A program made the translations under genes and the position numbers. Shown piece after piece: positions 51,870 through 62,649 of a DNA stretch of 64,000 bases. Each line of letters begins with the position of its first letter. Within the stretch, counting starts at the first letter, position 1. Source of the stretch: Apostichopus japonicus (Eukaryota > Echinodermata > Holothuroidea > Aspidochirotida > Stichopodidae); NCBI RefSeq assembly GCF_037975245.1, contig NC_092570.1, positions 3,940,001 through 4,004,000 on the forward strand, written 5' to 3'. The notes below the pieces were generated by a model. It was not told the origin of the DNA. It searched no databases and saw only the letters and a list, made by a program, of their open reading frames with translations.

Positions 51870-53881
51870 CGGCATCAGTCAAATTACAAGTCCCCTCTCC
51901 TGCACTTTCCCCTTCCCCTCCACCTTCTTCCCATCCCTCCCTTCCCCTCCCCTCCCCTGCCATAGAGTATCCTTTTAATTGATTGGACCCGACCATATCA
52001 GCTGATCAAGATCCTTTACTTGTGACATTTAGTAACCAGACTGCAATGTCAATTTATATTTGCTAGCCTCATTAAAAATAACAACTTTAAAACAGAAAGG
52101 TTTAAGAAACCTTTCATTTATTTTATTTTATTAAAACAGTCAATCCGACAGATAATAAATGGATATTTCATTTGGATAATCTCAGGGAAATGTTCAAGGT
52201 CATTGGGTGGATTCTGACATCTTTTGTTATTTACTTTCTTTTAACAATGGCATAAAACAATACTGACACCATTGTCACTATTTATGAGAGGCTATATTGG
52301 GGAAGTTTACATCACGTCCAAAGAAAAAAAGAAGGAATAAATAGCCTAGATGAAGAAACTATTTATAGCTGATGCGCCAAATTAGGTGGAAATGAAAAAA
52401 TTATAAGTTTAAGAACAAGGGGAGTATCATTTGACATGAATATAATCGGATCTATATTTTATGCTTGCGTCAAGGGGATAAGTTTTTTTTTTTTTCTCGA
52501 AAAGAATTGATTTTTCAATATAACTTACGTGAATGTCTGTGAAACAAGTTTTTAAAGTTTGTGATTTTATGAAGCATTTGGGTTTAAGGAGTTTTGTTTT
52601 CAGATTCAAATTTATATAAAATGAAAACTGACAACTTAGGTAGTTCTGATTAGGTTTGAAATGGAACCTTTAACTGAGTTTGAAATGAAACTTTGATTAG
52701 CTTTGAAATAGAACCTGTTATTAGGTCTGAATTGAAAACCTTAACCTGGCGTTTTAGTGGAACCTTTACTTAGGTTTGAAATTGAAATTAGATCAATGGA
52801 AATTTTTGGATGATAATATAACATTACTAATATAAAAATTTAAGAGAAAGATATGGGTTGGATAGAGAGAAAAAGAGAGTTGTGTTTCAATTGAGGTATT
52901 CCGTTGATATAGGTTACCTATATCAATCTATATACCATATGTGTAGGAACTGGTACAGAGACACCGCCACACCCCGCCCCCCCCCCTCCCACCCCTCCAC
53001 ACCCCTTCCCCTTCTTCCACTGCAGTTCTAAACCATTAAGCTGGAACGTTTGTATTTGGAAATAGAGTTTCATACATTTGAATTATCCATTTTCAGTTTC
53101 ATATAAAGACTTGGTAATACCGTACGTCTAATTTTGTTTGTTTCTTTTTATCGAAATTACGAAACTTTCGATGTCCGAACTGGGCCACCGTAGTAATTAC
53201 AACAATCAGAATTCTTCCGGTGAAGACCACAAATGCCATCGTTTCGGATTTCTGATGCCCTCTCTCACTCTCTGATAACTACCACTTGTAGCATTATTAT
53301 CTACTTTTTACGTTATATCCGTAATACAGTAGCTGACCTCTCTTCACTATGATACTTTAAATCTTTATGTTTTGTTGTTGCTAGTACAGCACTGACTTCG
53401 AAAAGTAATCAGTCGGGAGTTTTGACAGAGAATTAGTCCACGAAAAAACACAGAAAAGTACAAAGTTTGTTAAAAACAAGAGGGGGTGGAGAAGATAAAA
53501 AACTCGGCAGATTTTTTGGGTCGGTAAGTGTCTGCTTTAAACAGGCTATGTGATGTTTAACATGCATTCCAGTTAGTAACGCCGTAAGACCTATATACGT
53601 GTACAGTATTTCCGTTACAAGATTTTAAATGTAAGGAATAATAAAAATGCCATCGGTGGTGCTTGTAACATCAAGACTGATTAAGATTTTTAAATTGTGA
53701 GGAGCAGAGAGACACCTGGTAATGAGCGGAATTGCTTGCGGGAAGTCATGACGCAGCCTATTTTAGTGTTTGCAGCTGTCGTGAACTCTTTCTTCTCGTG
53801 TGACATTAAAAATACAAAGTTTGAACATTAGAACGGAAGTCGTATAACTGGCATCGATGTACAATTGGGTAGTGTGTGTGT

Positions 53882-53918
<37 letters not shown>

Positions 53919-54540
53919 CATGATGACGTCATGCAGAACGTCTCACAGTAAAGCTAAGAAATCCGATGTTCTAACAGCACTGTGAGGTGCCACTTCGGAT
54001 TGAATGGGGTGGAGTGAATGGGGTATTTAACACCGTTATACATTTACCACTGTGACATATACGTTGAATTAATGAATGCTTTCTGGTTTGAATATGTATC
54101 AGATGTTGATTTTTTTTTTCACCCTTGCTGATCACAATCGACTGTATACTTCTGTTTTATCTTTTGATCCGGTTTAATAGAAGCTACATCAGCTATGTTG
54201 TAATTTATTGATAATTATCAATCAATATGTTTTTTAATTAATCAATATAATATACATGTGCCGCACTATATCGCGTGCCGCACGGCCATTTCTACCGCTG
54301 GGGCCGCCATTGATATGTCACCATTCGAAAGACGAGAGTTTCTGACCACATTTTGTTTCTTCAAATACTGATGGAATCTTATCTTATCTTATTCATAATC
54401 ACTCCAAAAGAACGTTCTTTCGAGACATCATTTTCCCATTTCACAAAATAGAAATACAAACTACACGAAATAATCTTTGATCAAAATCAACACAGCACAG
54501 CGGCAAGTTTAACTAGGTCCTGTCGAGAATATGGTTCTTG
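51870..54540. other. Unannotated DNA
   Basis: C/T-rich DNA at 51893-51960, a C run near 52978-52986 within C-rich DNA to 53010, (TA)n at 53885-53915, and the 24-bp array at 52651-52790. No gene recognised. Confidence 0.5.
52651..52790. repeat. Six-copy 24-bp tandem repeat
   Basis: Diverged units on the pattern TAGGTTTGAAATGGAACCTT plus four bases. The fifth unit is the most altered (GGCGTTTTAGTGGAACC). The unit contains stops in most frames, so no repeat protein is implied. Confidence 0.85.
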
Positions 54541-54544
54541 GCGA

Positions 54545-54625
54545 TGGTTTGAACCGGGGAACCTTGTAGCTTCTGGGGACGGGAGGGCGGGGGGGGGGCA
54601 CCACTAAGCGCTACACCACGCCTTC
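54545..54625 (-). mobile_element. tRNA-derived SINE head with internal poly-G/C
   Basis: On the minus strand an A box TGGTGTAGCGCTTAGTGG (54618-54601) and a B box GGTTCAAACC (54555-54546) stand in tRNA-like order. Between them, where the anticodon arm should be, is a C run (poly-G at 54589-54598 on the plus strand), so tRNA folding is destroyed. No recognisable body or tail follows. Confidence 0.55.
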
Positions 54626-54629
54626 ATCG

Positions 54630-56135
54630 TCACAATATAAAAAAGTATACGTAAAAGTTTATTTATAACACATTCATGAAACTCGAAATACCCCCTCCCC
54701 CTGTGGTGACCTAGATTTTATATCTTTGCCATACAACTGCCAGCTCGGCTGGTTTTATGCCGCTATGAAAAGAAATGTGGTCTTGGAATGATCACAGTCT
54801 GCATAGAGCTAGTTAAAACTGAGCAATCAAAAAAACAATTCCACACTAGATAATTTCGTTCTATATTCCCTACGTTTTACAGCCCTAGAACAAGGTCATC
54901 ATTTGAAGCTACTATATGATTAATGCAATAGCTAGAACAATTAAACCATATACCGGAACTTAACAGTAGAATAGGCTATTTAAAATTCACAATTTACAAA
55001 GAGTAGACAACGTCCGACCAAAAACAGAAGAAAAAAATTCAAAGTTCTTCTTATTGCTTCGATGGTTTTAACACCTATAACCGTAATTAATATTATACGA
55101 TTCCTTTCTAATGTCAAAGAATTGACGCCTGCTACTGAATAAAAAGATAGGAACTGCTTTTTTTTTTTAGCCTCATTAATTATTTAAGCTACATTTTTTT
55201 TAAATTGAGTTAGAACATAATATACATTAATGAATGTATAGGCAAATTTCCGTATAATATGGCATATCTACGTTAGTATGTGACCAAAAAAAAATGGCTA
55301 CATTAAGAGGAGAGGTTATTAACGCCTGACACTTCATGTGAAGTTTGTGCAAACTTAATTTCTCAGCTAGGAAATGTGTGAAAGATACGTGTTGATGTGT
55401 GCTTTCAAACGTAACGGACTCTTTTCATGTTTTAGACAGACTAAGAATTTCCACTCCCCCGCCTCATCTCCCGAGCCTCCTCGACACCTATTCCTACACC
55501 TAAACCGTTTCATTACAAGTTACGAGAAACCTCATTAATTTCAATTGATAATATCAGTATTAAATGTCTTTTATATATAACCATCATAAGTGGTCCTGTT
55601 TTTTCTTGCTTGCTCTCGTAATTAAACAAGCTTTTCAAGCTCAATAGAGGTGATAAAAATCTTGTAAAAAAACAAACTGAGATAGTCCAGAGCAAAACCA
55701 TTTTTTTTTTAAATAATGAAAAAAAGAACATATTGTTAGCATCCTGGTGAATTTTGCATTCAATTCCTGTTGTTTTCAGTTTATATAGAAAACAGGATAT
55801 GTTCCGTCCCATAAGTGAACTTGAAGCAAACAAGTATGATGTTATTTATGCACACTGACAATTTCTTTTCTTCTTCTACGTTTATCTTTAAAATCTTCAT
55901 CCAATATTCTTCAAAAATTGGGATGTATAACAACATTCGTATACACTATATGTGTAGAGTGATTAGTGTATTGATATGCCTTTACATCCCGTTAGACAAA
56001 AATAAACCGAGTAGGAACTTTATCCAATCAAAGTCAAACCAATCAAGTAAATAAAACAAAGAAAACGAAACCATTTAGCTGTCAGTGTTCAATTATCACA
56101 TCATAGGTCTAACTGTTTGTTTCAAGTGCATACCA
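54630..56135. other. Unannotated A+T-rich DNA
   Basis: No gene recognised. A 106-codon minus-strand frame at 55513-55833 is Phe/Ser/Lys-rich without motifs. Confidence 0.5.
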
Positions 56136-56137
56136 CC

Positions 56138-56470
56138 GGTGCTGTGGCCGAGTGGCATTTGAAGCAATGAGGCTTAGCAATCGGGAGGTTCCGGGTTCGA
56201 TACCCGGCCTGGTTATAGTAAGGTGGGCTTTTCACCCAAGAGCAATCTACGATTTTCCCATCTGAAATGACTTTCCATAGAAACTTGAAAACAAATTCCA
56301 AATTTGAGTCATATGTTGAATATGAAGTCACCCGACGTGAAAGTTGTAATCCATAAACCCTTGCGGGTTTCTCCCTTATTCATGGTCGCTTAAGCGTCTT
56401 AAAAAGTAATTGCCTTATTATTGTTATTATTATTATTACTATTATTACTATTATTGTTATTATTATTATA
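56138..56470 (+). mobile_element. Full-length tRNA-derived SINE with (ATT)n tail
   Basis: The head has A box TGGCCGAGTGG (56145-56155) and B box GGTTCGATACC (56194-56204), resembling a Ser/Leu-type tRNA; the GCAATGAGGCTTAGCAATCG arm no longer pairs well. A roughly 200-bp body follows, including CACCCAAGAGC, ATATGAAGTCACCCGACGTG and CCTTGCGGGTTTCTCCC, then CTTAAAAAGTAATTGCC and an (ATT)n tail from 56416. Head, body and microsatellite tail are the normal layout of a LINE-mobilised SINE. AATATGAAGTCACC recurs at 22140-22153 beside GATTCGAAC, possibly a remnant of a related element. Flanking target duplications were not resolved. Confidence 0.85.
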
Positions 56471-56696
56471 AGTTCAATTACGGTAAAACGTATGGTTATT
56501 ATAAGTAACCAATATCTTGGAAACGCAGTGTTAAATACAAATTTCACCAGGGCGCTGAGTAAATATATATTTATTTCGTTAGTCGAAAATCTGTTTTCCT
56601 GATGAACTTATTCTTAATGAATTCTTCAAATGCCATGAATAAATACATACGTTCTTTGGGGTATTTAAACTGACGTCACATTGGGTCAACGGACTT

Positions 56697-56807
56697 AAAC
56701 ATGATTATTGCAAAAGCTTAAATATTTCAAGGAAAATGAATTCCCTTTGATAAACATGATCATTGCAAAAGTAAAAATATTTCAGGGAAAAATGAATTCC
56801 CTTTGAT
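56697..56807. repeat. Two-copy 55-bp tandem duplication
   Basis: AAACATGATTATTGCAAAAG and its partner at 56752 continue to AATGAATTCCCTTTGAT in both copies, with about five differences. Confidence 0.92.
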
Positions 56808-57090
56808 ATCTACCACATGACGAAATCATAATAACATCCCTGTATATAACAGGCATGCACTTCAGGCTCCCAAAGGAATGAATTCTTATTTAGTATGTAT
56901 GAAGACCATAGCAGCAAGTCTATAGCAAAATTAACATACCACTTCATTCCAAAAATACGATATCAATAAACACATATGAAAGGAAACATTTTTTATTTCA
57001 AACAAAAAATATTACCATGTACAAAAATGAAATAGTATATTTTTTGCTTTCTGAACGAAGTAGCCTGTATGAGTTAAAAAGAAAACGATT

Positions 57091-57138
57091 GGGGTGGGGT
57101 GGGGTCAGGTGGGGTGGGGTGGGGTGGGGTGGGGTGGG
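57091..57138. repeat. (TGGGG)n array, G-quadruplex candidate
   Basis: Nine GGGG blocks separated by single T, with one TCA interruption. Four or more closely spaced G4 runs satisfy the usual quadruplex pattern on the plus strand. Confidence 0.92.
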
Positions 57139-59245
57139 AAGAAATGGTAAGGTGGGCGTGCAGGAAGGAACACAAAGAAAATAGTTTGGTTATAAGCAAG
57201 CATTATGGTTCATTAAGGTGAATCTGCCACTTCCGGTATACATTCAGTTTAAGAGATATGATATAACTATGATATATATGATATAACTTACGGTTTTCCG
57301 ATCGTTGTTTAGGTAACACCAACATCTGATGGCATATTAAGCATATCCAAAGACGCAACGATTCAGTCACATGAACACTTCATAGCTAAAGAAGAAGAAT
57401 AAAGTGTTACAAGGATTTTTTTTGTTAAGAAGAAAAGAAAATAACCTTGAAAAAGTTATACGGTTCTTTCCTTCACTTTAAGAATCGTAATTTGCTGCTA
57501 ATGGCAAATTTAAGAGGTTCATGTACTATTTTAATTTAATAATAGATCAACATTTCAAAATTTTACTATTGTAGTCATAAAAAGATAATATAATTCTGGT
57601 CAAGGCCATTAAATAATACAACATTATTCAGATTTTGAAACCAATTATTTGTACAATACTTTTCTTAAAAATATGCCATTAGGAAAGAATTACATGAAAT
57701 TTGTAACCTTGAAAGCAGGGATCTCTCAGTTACTGTGAACTTGCAACAAGTTATGAGGTCCATTACAAAGGAGAAATTCGAACATAGATAATGCTACCCA
57801 CTGATACTTGAATTATGTAGTGGTGGGTTCAGTACTGCCTACCCTTTCTTGAACTATGATGGTGGTGGGTTCATTTCTGTTCATGGATGGAACTTGCTAT
57901 TATTAGGGCGCTGCCGTAACAGCTTCCCGGTGTGATGGCATTGTTGTTGAATACCAATAAATCCCAGATCCTTTTGTTTTCCATAAACATCAGATAGTCA
58001 TGATCACATAACACGAATACCAATCAACCCCAAACATGCTATACTTTCCAAAACATGCATGGTTTATGTATGCGTGTATGTATGTATTTATATATGTGTG
58101 TATGTGTGTATGTATGCATGGTTTATAATTTACTTGACAAAAGACTGACATGACAGACAGAAATACAAAAACCCGAAGTTAGGTCATGAAAGTGACGTCG
58201 AGAGCTAAGTCGGGCTTCAAACTAGTTTCAATGCACCCCCCCCCCCCACTATACAACCGCCTTTTCTTAAAGTATTAATTTGCCTTATGTTATGCAAATA
58301 TAGCAAGGTATATTGGTTACCCACATTTCTGTGCCCCTCCCCCCAACACTCCAAACTGAACCAGAGCCATATCACCAGAGAAGATCACCTATCCAATAAT
58401 AGCACCACTCTGGTTAGGCTACAAGAGGCTATGGAGACTTATAGTGGAAATTGAACATAATTCCAACTACCTCATCTTAACCCACCACCCCCTCCCCCTC
58501 CACCACCTCCCCATCCCACTGCCACTATCCTCCCCAGTAGATTCAAATTGTTTGTTACTAAAGGTGTTAGCATTAAACAATTGTTTCCTGCATGTGACAA
58601 TGTGTACTTTCGACCTTCCGGGTCAAACTTTCCACCACTCCATGCATTAACATCTACCCGACCATTATGCCTCGTTGCTAAGCCTAAATTTGGACATTAA
58701 GACATGAACCCCCCACCCCGACCCACCCACCCGCAGTATATTTGCTACAGAAGACAGACTTAACGTGCACCGACTGACTCTGTGATATGAAAGTGTTACA
58801 GTAAACACCTTGTTGAAACACCAGAAGGTCTGTCATACCTCCCTTCGCAGAAGTGATGACGCTGTTCGGATAAGCTTGACACTATTCCACCTGACTAGGT
58901 GCCCAAGTAAACTCGACGCGCCTCTATAGTGTTACAGTAACTTCCCTAGGGCGTTTTACAATGGAAAGGTGTAGGACAGTTTTGATATAATAATTAATCA
59001 GTCTGTAGAAATTTTTTTTTTTTAAACATTTGGGCCCTACAATGTATGTTACTTCTCCCCTGTACGTTGTACTTTCTTACGAGGTTGGGTGTTTCTCAGA
59101 AAATTGTCTAAAACCAGTGAGATTGCCAGAGTTTCGTATCAATATCTGGTGAACGAATAAACAATATGTAGATATAGATATAGAGATACACACCATAATT
59201 GGCCACCTGAGTGATTCTGCGGCTGTGGTGACGTCCTCTCATAAG

Positions 59246-59281
<36 letters not shown>

Positions 59282-59294
59282 ATATATGTTTATG

Positions 59295-59325
<31 letters not shown>

Positions 59326-59395
59326 ATATAACTAAATTTATATATAAAATTATATAAATTTATATATAAAATTATATTAAGTGAGTAATTAAAGT
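59246..59395. repeat. (TA)n and TTATATATAAAA repeats
   Basis: TA with TTTATA, GTTTATG and TATG interruptions to 59330, then two copies of an AAATTTATATATAAAATTATAT unit. Confidence 0.93.
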
Positions 59396-59399
59396 AATC

Positions 59400-59720
59400 A
59401 AGTGAGTAATTTCTCAATCCACTGTCCCTCCACTGTTTATCACCTAGCTCTCCTCTTCCCCTGTTGGTTTCTTTCTTTCTTCTCTCCATCCCTTGTCTAC
59501 CAATCCCCTTACATCCATCTATTTGTGTTCACCATGCTCATGAACCTGTCTGTATTCTGTGCGTGTTTTTGTCCCTTCTGTTACTGTTACTTGTCATTTA
59601 GCCTTTGAAGAAGATCCTGCTAGGATCGAAACGTCAGGCCAACTTACTTTTACACATTCTCCTACACAGGCTCTCTAGTAGATAAGCAGTTGGCTAACAG
59701 TTTTATTTTATTTTAATTTC
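59400..59720 (+). mobile_element. Penelope-like element (PLE) terminal region with hammerhead-like core
   Basis: Pyrimidine-rich, coding-free sequence followed at 59601 by a segment of a type that recurs at the ends of PLEs in many animal genomes: GAAGAAGATCCTGCTAGGAT, then CGAAACGTCAGGCC, and further on TAGTAGATAAGC. The segment folds as a hammerhead-like structure: helix I GCCT (59601-59604) with AGGC (59636-59639), core TTGAAGA (59605-59611), helix II GATCCT/AGGATC (59613-59618 with 59622-59627), GAAA (59628-59631), a minimal helix III and cleavage triplet GTC (59633-59635). PLE pseudo-LTRs are known to carry hammerhead motifs. Here the core begins T rather than C, and there is one extra A before helix II, so activity is doubtful. 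Confidence 0.6.
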
Positions 59721-59854
59721 TCAATAGCATGATTTGGGAGATTTAAGTGATTTGCAACAGGTAGGTTGATCTTTCTTGCTCTGTTTCGCCGATCTATGTT
59801 GATTCATTCTCATTCTCAATGTGTTTTTCGACTATTAAACGTATTGCTAGTTGC

Positions 59855-60037
59855 AAAATTGTAGTAGATGAGGTAAATGACATTTTCAGATAGGTAGTTT
59901 ATTTTCTGCCTGACTCGGAACATGGTGCTCTGGAAGGCCCCAGTATGTGGAATCGACAAGTAAGCACGATTTGCAATTTTGTGTACTGGGCAATGATCCT
60001 GCATTTTCTGTTTGGTTTGCCCCTGATGGGGTGTCAT
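59855..60037 (-). pseudogene. PLE polyprotein fragment (linker before the GIY-YIG domain)
   Basis: The minus-strand frame reads FRVRQKINYLSENVIYLIYY at residues 41-60 (about 59858-59917). This resembles the stretch just before and at the start of the GIY-YIG endonuclease of Penelope-like polyproteins, where a Cys-rich linker leads to N-V-(I/V)-Y-L-I. The upstream residues (DHCPVHKI..SIPHTGAFQST) fit the linker, whose Thr-Gly precedes the RVRQ block. The cysteines expected after YLI are lost and the frame closes soon after. No reverse transcriptase is present. It runs opposite to the hammerhead-like terminus next to it. Confidence 0.5.
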
Positions 60038-60039
60038 CC

Positions 60040-62405
60040 TGAAAATTTGCCCGAACTAAAATGTCCCGTAGGATTCTATAGGTCTTGTAAATGAAATGAA
60101 AGGTGGTTCTGAGAAAACTGGTTTCAGACGTGACACAATTTATAATTACAAGAAATGTAGATATATTTCTGGTAGTGTTAAAAAGTGTAATGGTGTTACG
60201 AGTGGTTGAAGGGGGGGGGGGGGGGGTAATCGAGGGTCTGGAACCACAAGTGTAACAAAGGTGTCACCTATAGGGCCATTTGGTTTCACAGAGTGTGTCG
60301 AGTTCCGCGCCCCTGTCCCCTTCCCTTTCTTCGCCTTTTCGTCTTTGATCACTTCATTGTATGAACACTTCTCTCCAGTAAATACACTGATTTCGTTTAC
60401 TTTTCCAAGTAAATAAATAGGAAACTTAGCTTTTTGTTTACTACAAACGATGATAAGTATAATCTATTTTGCAATTTCTTGTGGATGCTTTCTTATTTAT
60501 TTTAGTCTCCTTCTGACCTGTGGCACATCGCATGATTTTTTTTTATAAAGAGGAGAGGCCCCTCAAATTTCCCTTTTGTTCTATTGATGGGTTCCCTTTG
60601 ATTTGATTTGCATGTTTATAATTGCATAAAATGCTTCCCAGAACGGGGAAAACGTGTGTGAGTTTAAAAAGTAGATTCATTAACAGTCAATAGTTCCAAA
60701 AAGATCAGATTCGGCTTGGCTTAGAGCAACAATTACCTGATTTTCTTGTTTTCGGCGGCACACTATCGTTTTCCCTGTCATTTTGTTAAACAATAGACAA
60801 TAAATCTTACCATTAATTATATAAGTGTAGGTTTAGGTTAGATTGCACTATTTCCATATAGAGCAAGACACAAGAAATTGTGAAAAAAAAAAACGTAATA
60901 TAAAATTGTCTCACACTGTGCCCTGGATGTTAACGTTATAGTTTCTGAAGAAAAAACAATATGTGTTGCTTTTCTTGCCATGAAGTATATATGTATCATT
61001 CGTATGGTGTGGGGGGGGGGGGGTGACAACCCACCTCTATTTTGAAATCTAGGAACTTGAGGTGACCGAATCTCGGTGTCGTCAGAAAAGTTGAAAAATT
61101 CAAAATGTCGTTAATCTCGTCTTGAAAGCGTTCAAATCTCTATGGAGTTATACATTATCTAACGCAAGAGGAGTCGTTGTGGAGGGGGTGGGGCTTTACA
61201 GAGGGGGGACTAGTCTTTCAAAGTCAAGGTTCTATCCAAAAACAATTAAACTGACCCTTTTCTGTTCTTTGGGTTATGAGATTCATAAATGTTCATTATC
61301 AATATTGGCTTCGCGTAAATTCACTGTGCGTGATCTACTCCGTTTGTATACTTGTATAATTATAAACCATGGAAAGAGTCTTTCTAAGTTTCTTTCTGAC
61401 AAGGAAGTTCTGCGTCTATATTTATGTTGTTTACGTAATCTTCAAGGGAATAGAACTTACCTCTTCTGCTTGTAAGATCTTTCACAGCTTTAGTCTCAGA
61501 TTACAAACGTTGTCTTTCTAAACAGAATCAGTTTCTGTTTTAAAGTTTTAAAGACGTTTCCATTAGACGAGAATCCTGCAGGTTATATCACCGTGGGCAT
61601 CAACGACATGACAGAAGTGAAAATATTGTTCATAATACAAGTTCTCAGGACAGAAAAATGTGATTTCTCTGTCACACAGTCCACCTGCTGTCTTGTATAG
61701 CTTGCCTTTAAACTTAATCATATCGCCGAGATATGTTTTTTTAAAGAAACGTCACCCAACGTCACCCAACCTGGGCACACAAACCAAAGGATTTAACTGA
61801 TCCATTCTTGATCCCTTGCGAAAAATAGTGTACTAGTGGTGGATCAAAACTGATACTGGTGCTGCTTCCAAAAGGTATAGTAGAACCGCAAAGAGAGAAA
61901 AATAACTTGCAAAAAGCTCCTGGGTATATGCTGTAAAATGAATTTAATATGTACAGGCTAAATAGTAGAATGGTCAGAACGTGCCAAATATGCAACAAAA
62001 TAAAGATTTGTTAAATGTGTAAAAACTATTGGCAAAGTACACTGCTGTGTTACGAAAGGGTTTAACTTTCTTGTTACGTTCAAATTATAAAGTGTATTGA
62101 AAATACAGTGCAGTAAAAACCTGTGCTAACAAAATCTACGGTGCTCTTAGGCTTAGGCTACAAAGGCTTATACGTACGTCTTTCGCATTCATACATTATA
62201 CTGTAGCGAGGGTTTTAGTCTTTAAATCCACTTTAGTTCCTTTCCGTATCGACTTTACTTATCATTGTGATAAAATTTCTAAATTCCTTACAGCTCAGAA
62301 ACATTGTATGTCTTAAAATTCCTGCTTATGACCCCTGTGCCTAATCCTCTAACCCTTAATTCAGGACCATGTAAATCTATATATTAATTCGGACAGGTAG
62401 CAAAA
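60040..62405. other. Unannotated DNA
   Basis: Poly-G at 60211-60226 and 61011-61023. A 117-codon plus-strand frame at 61122-61475 is the longest ordinary-looking frame here (CSLGYEIHKC, LRLYTCIIINHGKS) but matches nothing I know, lacks splice support and is not called. GTCACCCAACGTCACCCAAC at 61750 is a small direct repeat. Confidence 0.45.
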
Positions 62406-62424
62406 CCTTCAGTACTATGACGAC

Positions 62425-62512
62425 AAACAGCCTGTACAAAGGCCCATGTTTGTACCTAGGCTCGGGTTCGATGACCCCGGGGGAGGTGGGAAGTTTATTC
62501 ACTGTTCTAGAT
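62425..62512 (+). mobile_element. Diverged tRNA-derived SINE, plus orientation
   Basis: B box GGTTCGATGACC at 62465-62476 and the family body GGAAGTTTATTCACTGTTCT precede the (TA)n at 62512. The A-box half is replaced by unrelated sequence containing CTGTACAAAGGCCC, so the copy is 5'-damaged. Same family as 51680-51788. Confidence 0.6.
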
Positions 62513-62539
62513 TATATATATATATATATATATATATTA
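62512..62539. repeat. (TA)n spacer between inverted SINEs
   Basis: About 28 bp of TA joins the tails of the two convergent SINE copies. Confidence 0.93.
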
Positions 62540-62648
62540 TTGAAAATCGTAATGAGTTGGAAAATCAAGAACAGTGGAAAAAACTTCCAGCTTCCACCGG
62601 GATTCGAACCTGGGCCTCCCGCTTTGTACGCGGACACCCTAACCAATT
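62540..62648 (-). mobile_element. tRNA-derived SINE, minus orientation
   Basis: On the minus strand: GGTTAGGGTGTCCGCGTACA (A box), GGTTCGAATCC (B box), then GGAAGTTTTTTCCACTGTTC and TTGATTTTCCAACTCATTACG, ending in (TA)n. It is about 90% similar by eye to the 51.7-kb copy and better preserved in the B box. Confidence 0.8.
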
Positions 62649-62649
62649 A

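Larger units (their letters stand above)
56475..59240. other. Unannotated DNA with small repeats
   Basis: Holds the 55-bp duplication at 56697-56807, the TGGGG array at 57091-57138, a diverged two-copy 40-bp repeat at 57808-57880, (TATG)n-like DNA at 58065-58120, a C run at 58237-58248 and C-rich stretches near 58480-58520 and 58708-58735. No gene recognised. Confidence 0.5.

Noticed and set aside
56138-56215. Functional tRNA gene (Ser/Leu type)
   Set aside because: A and B boxes are good, but the anticodon arm does not pair, and a SINE body and (ATT)n tail follow.
61122-61475. 117-codon plus-strand frame
   Set aside because: Longest ordinary-looking frame near the PLE remnants, but no motif, homology I can recall, or splice sites; could be a decayed retroelement piece.
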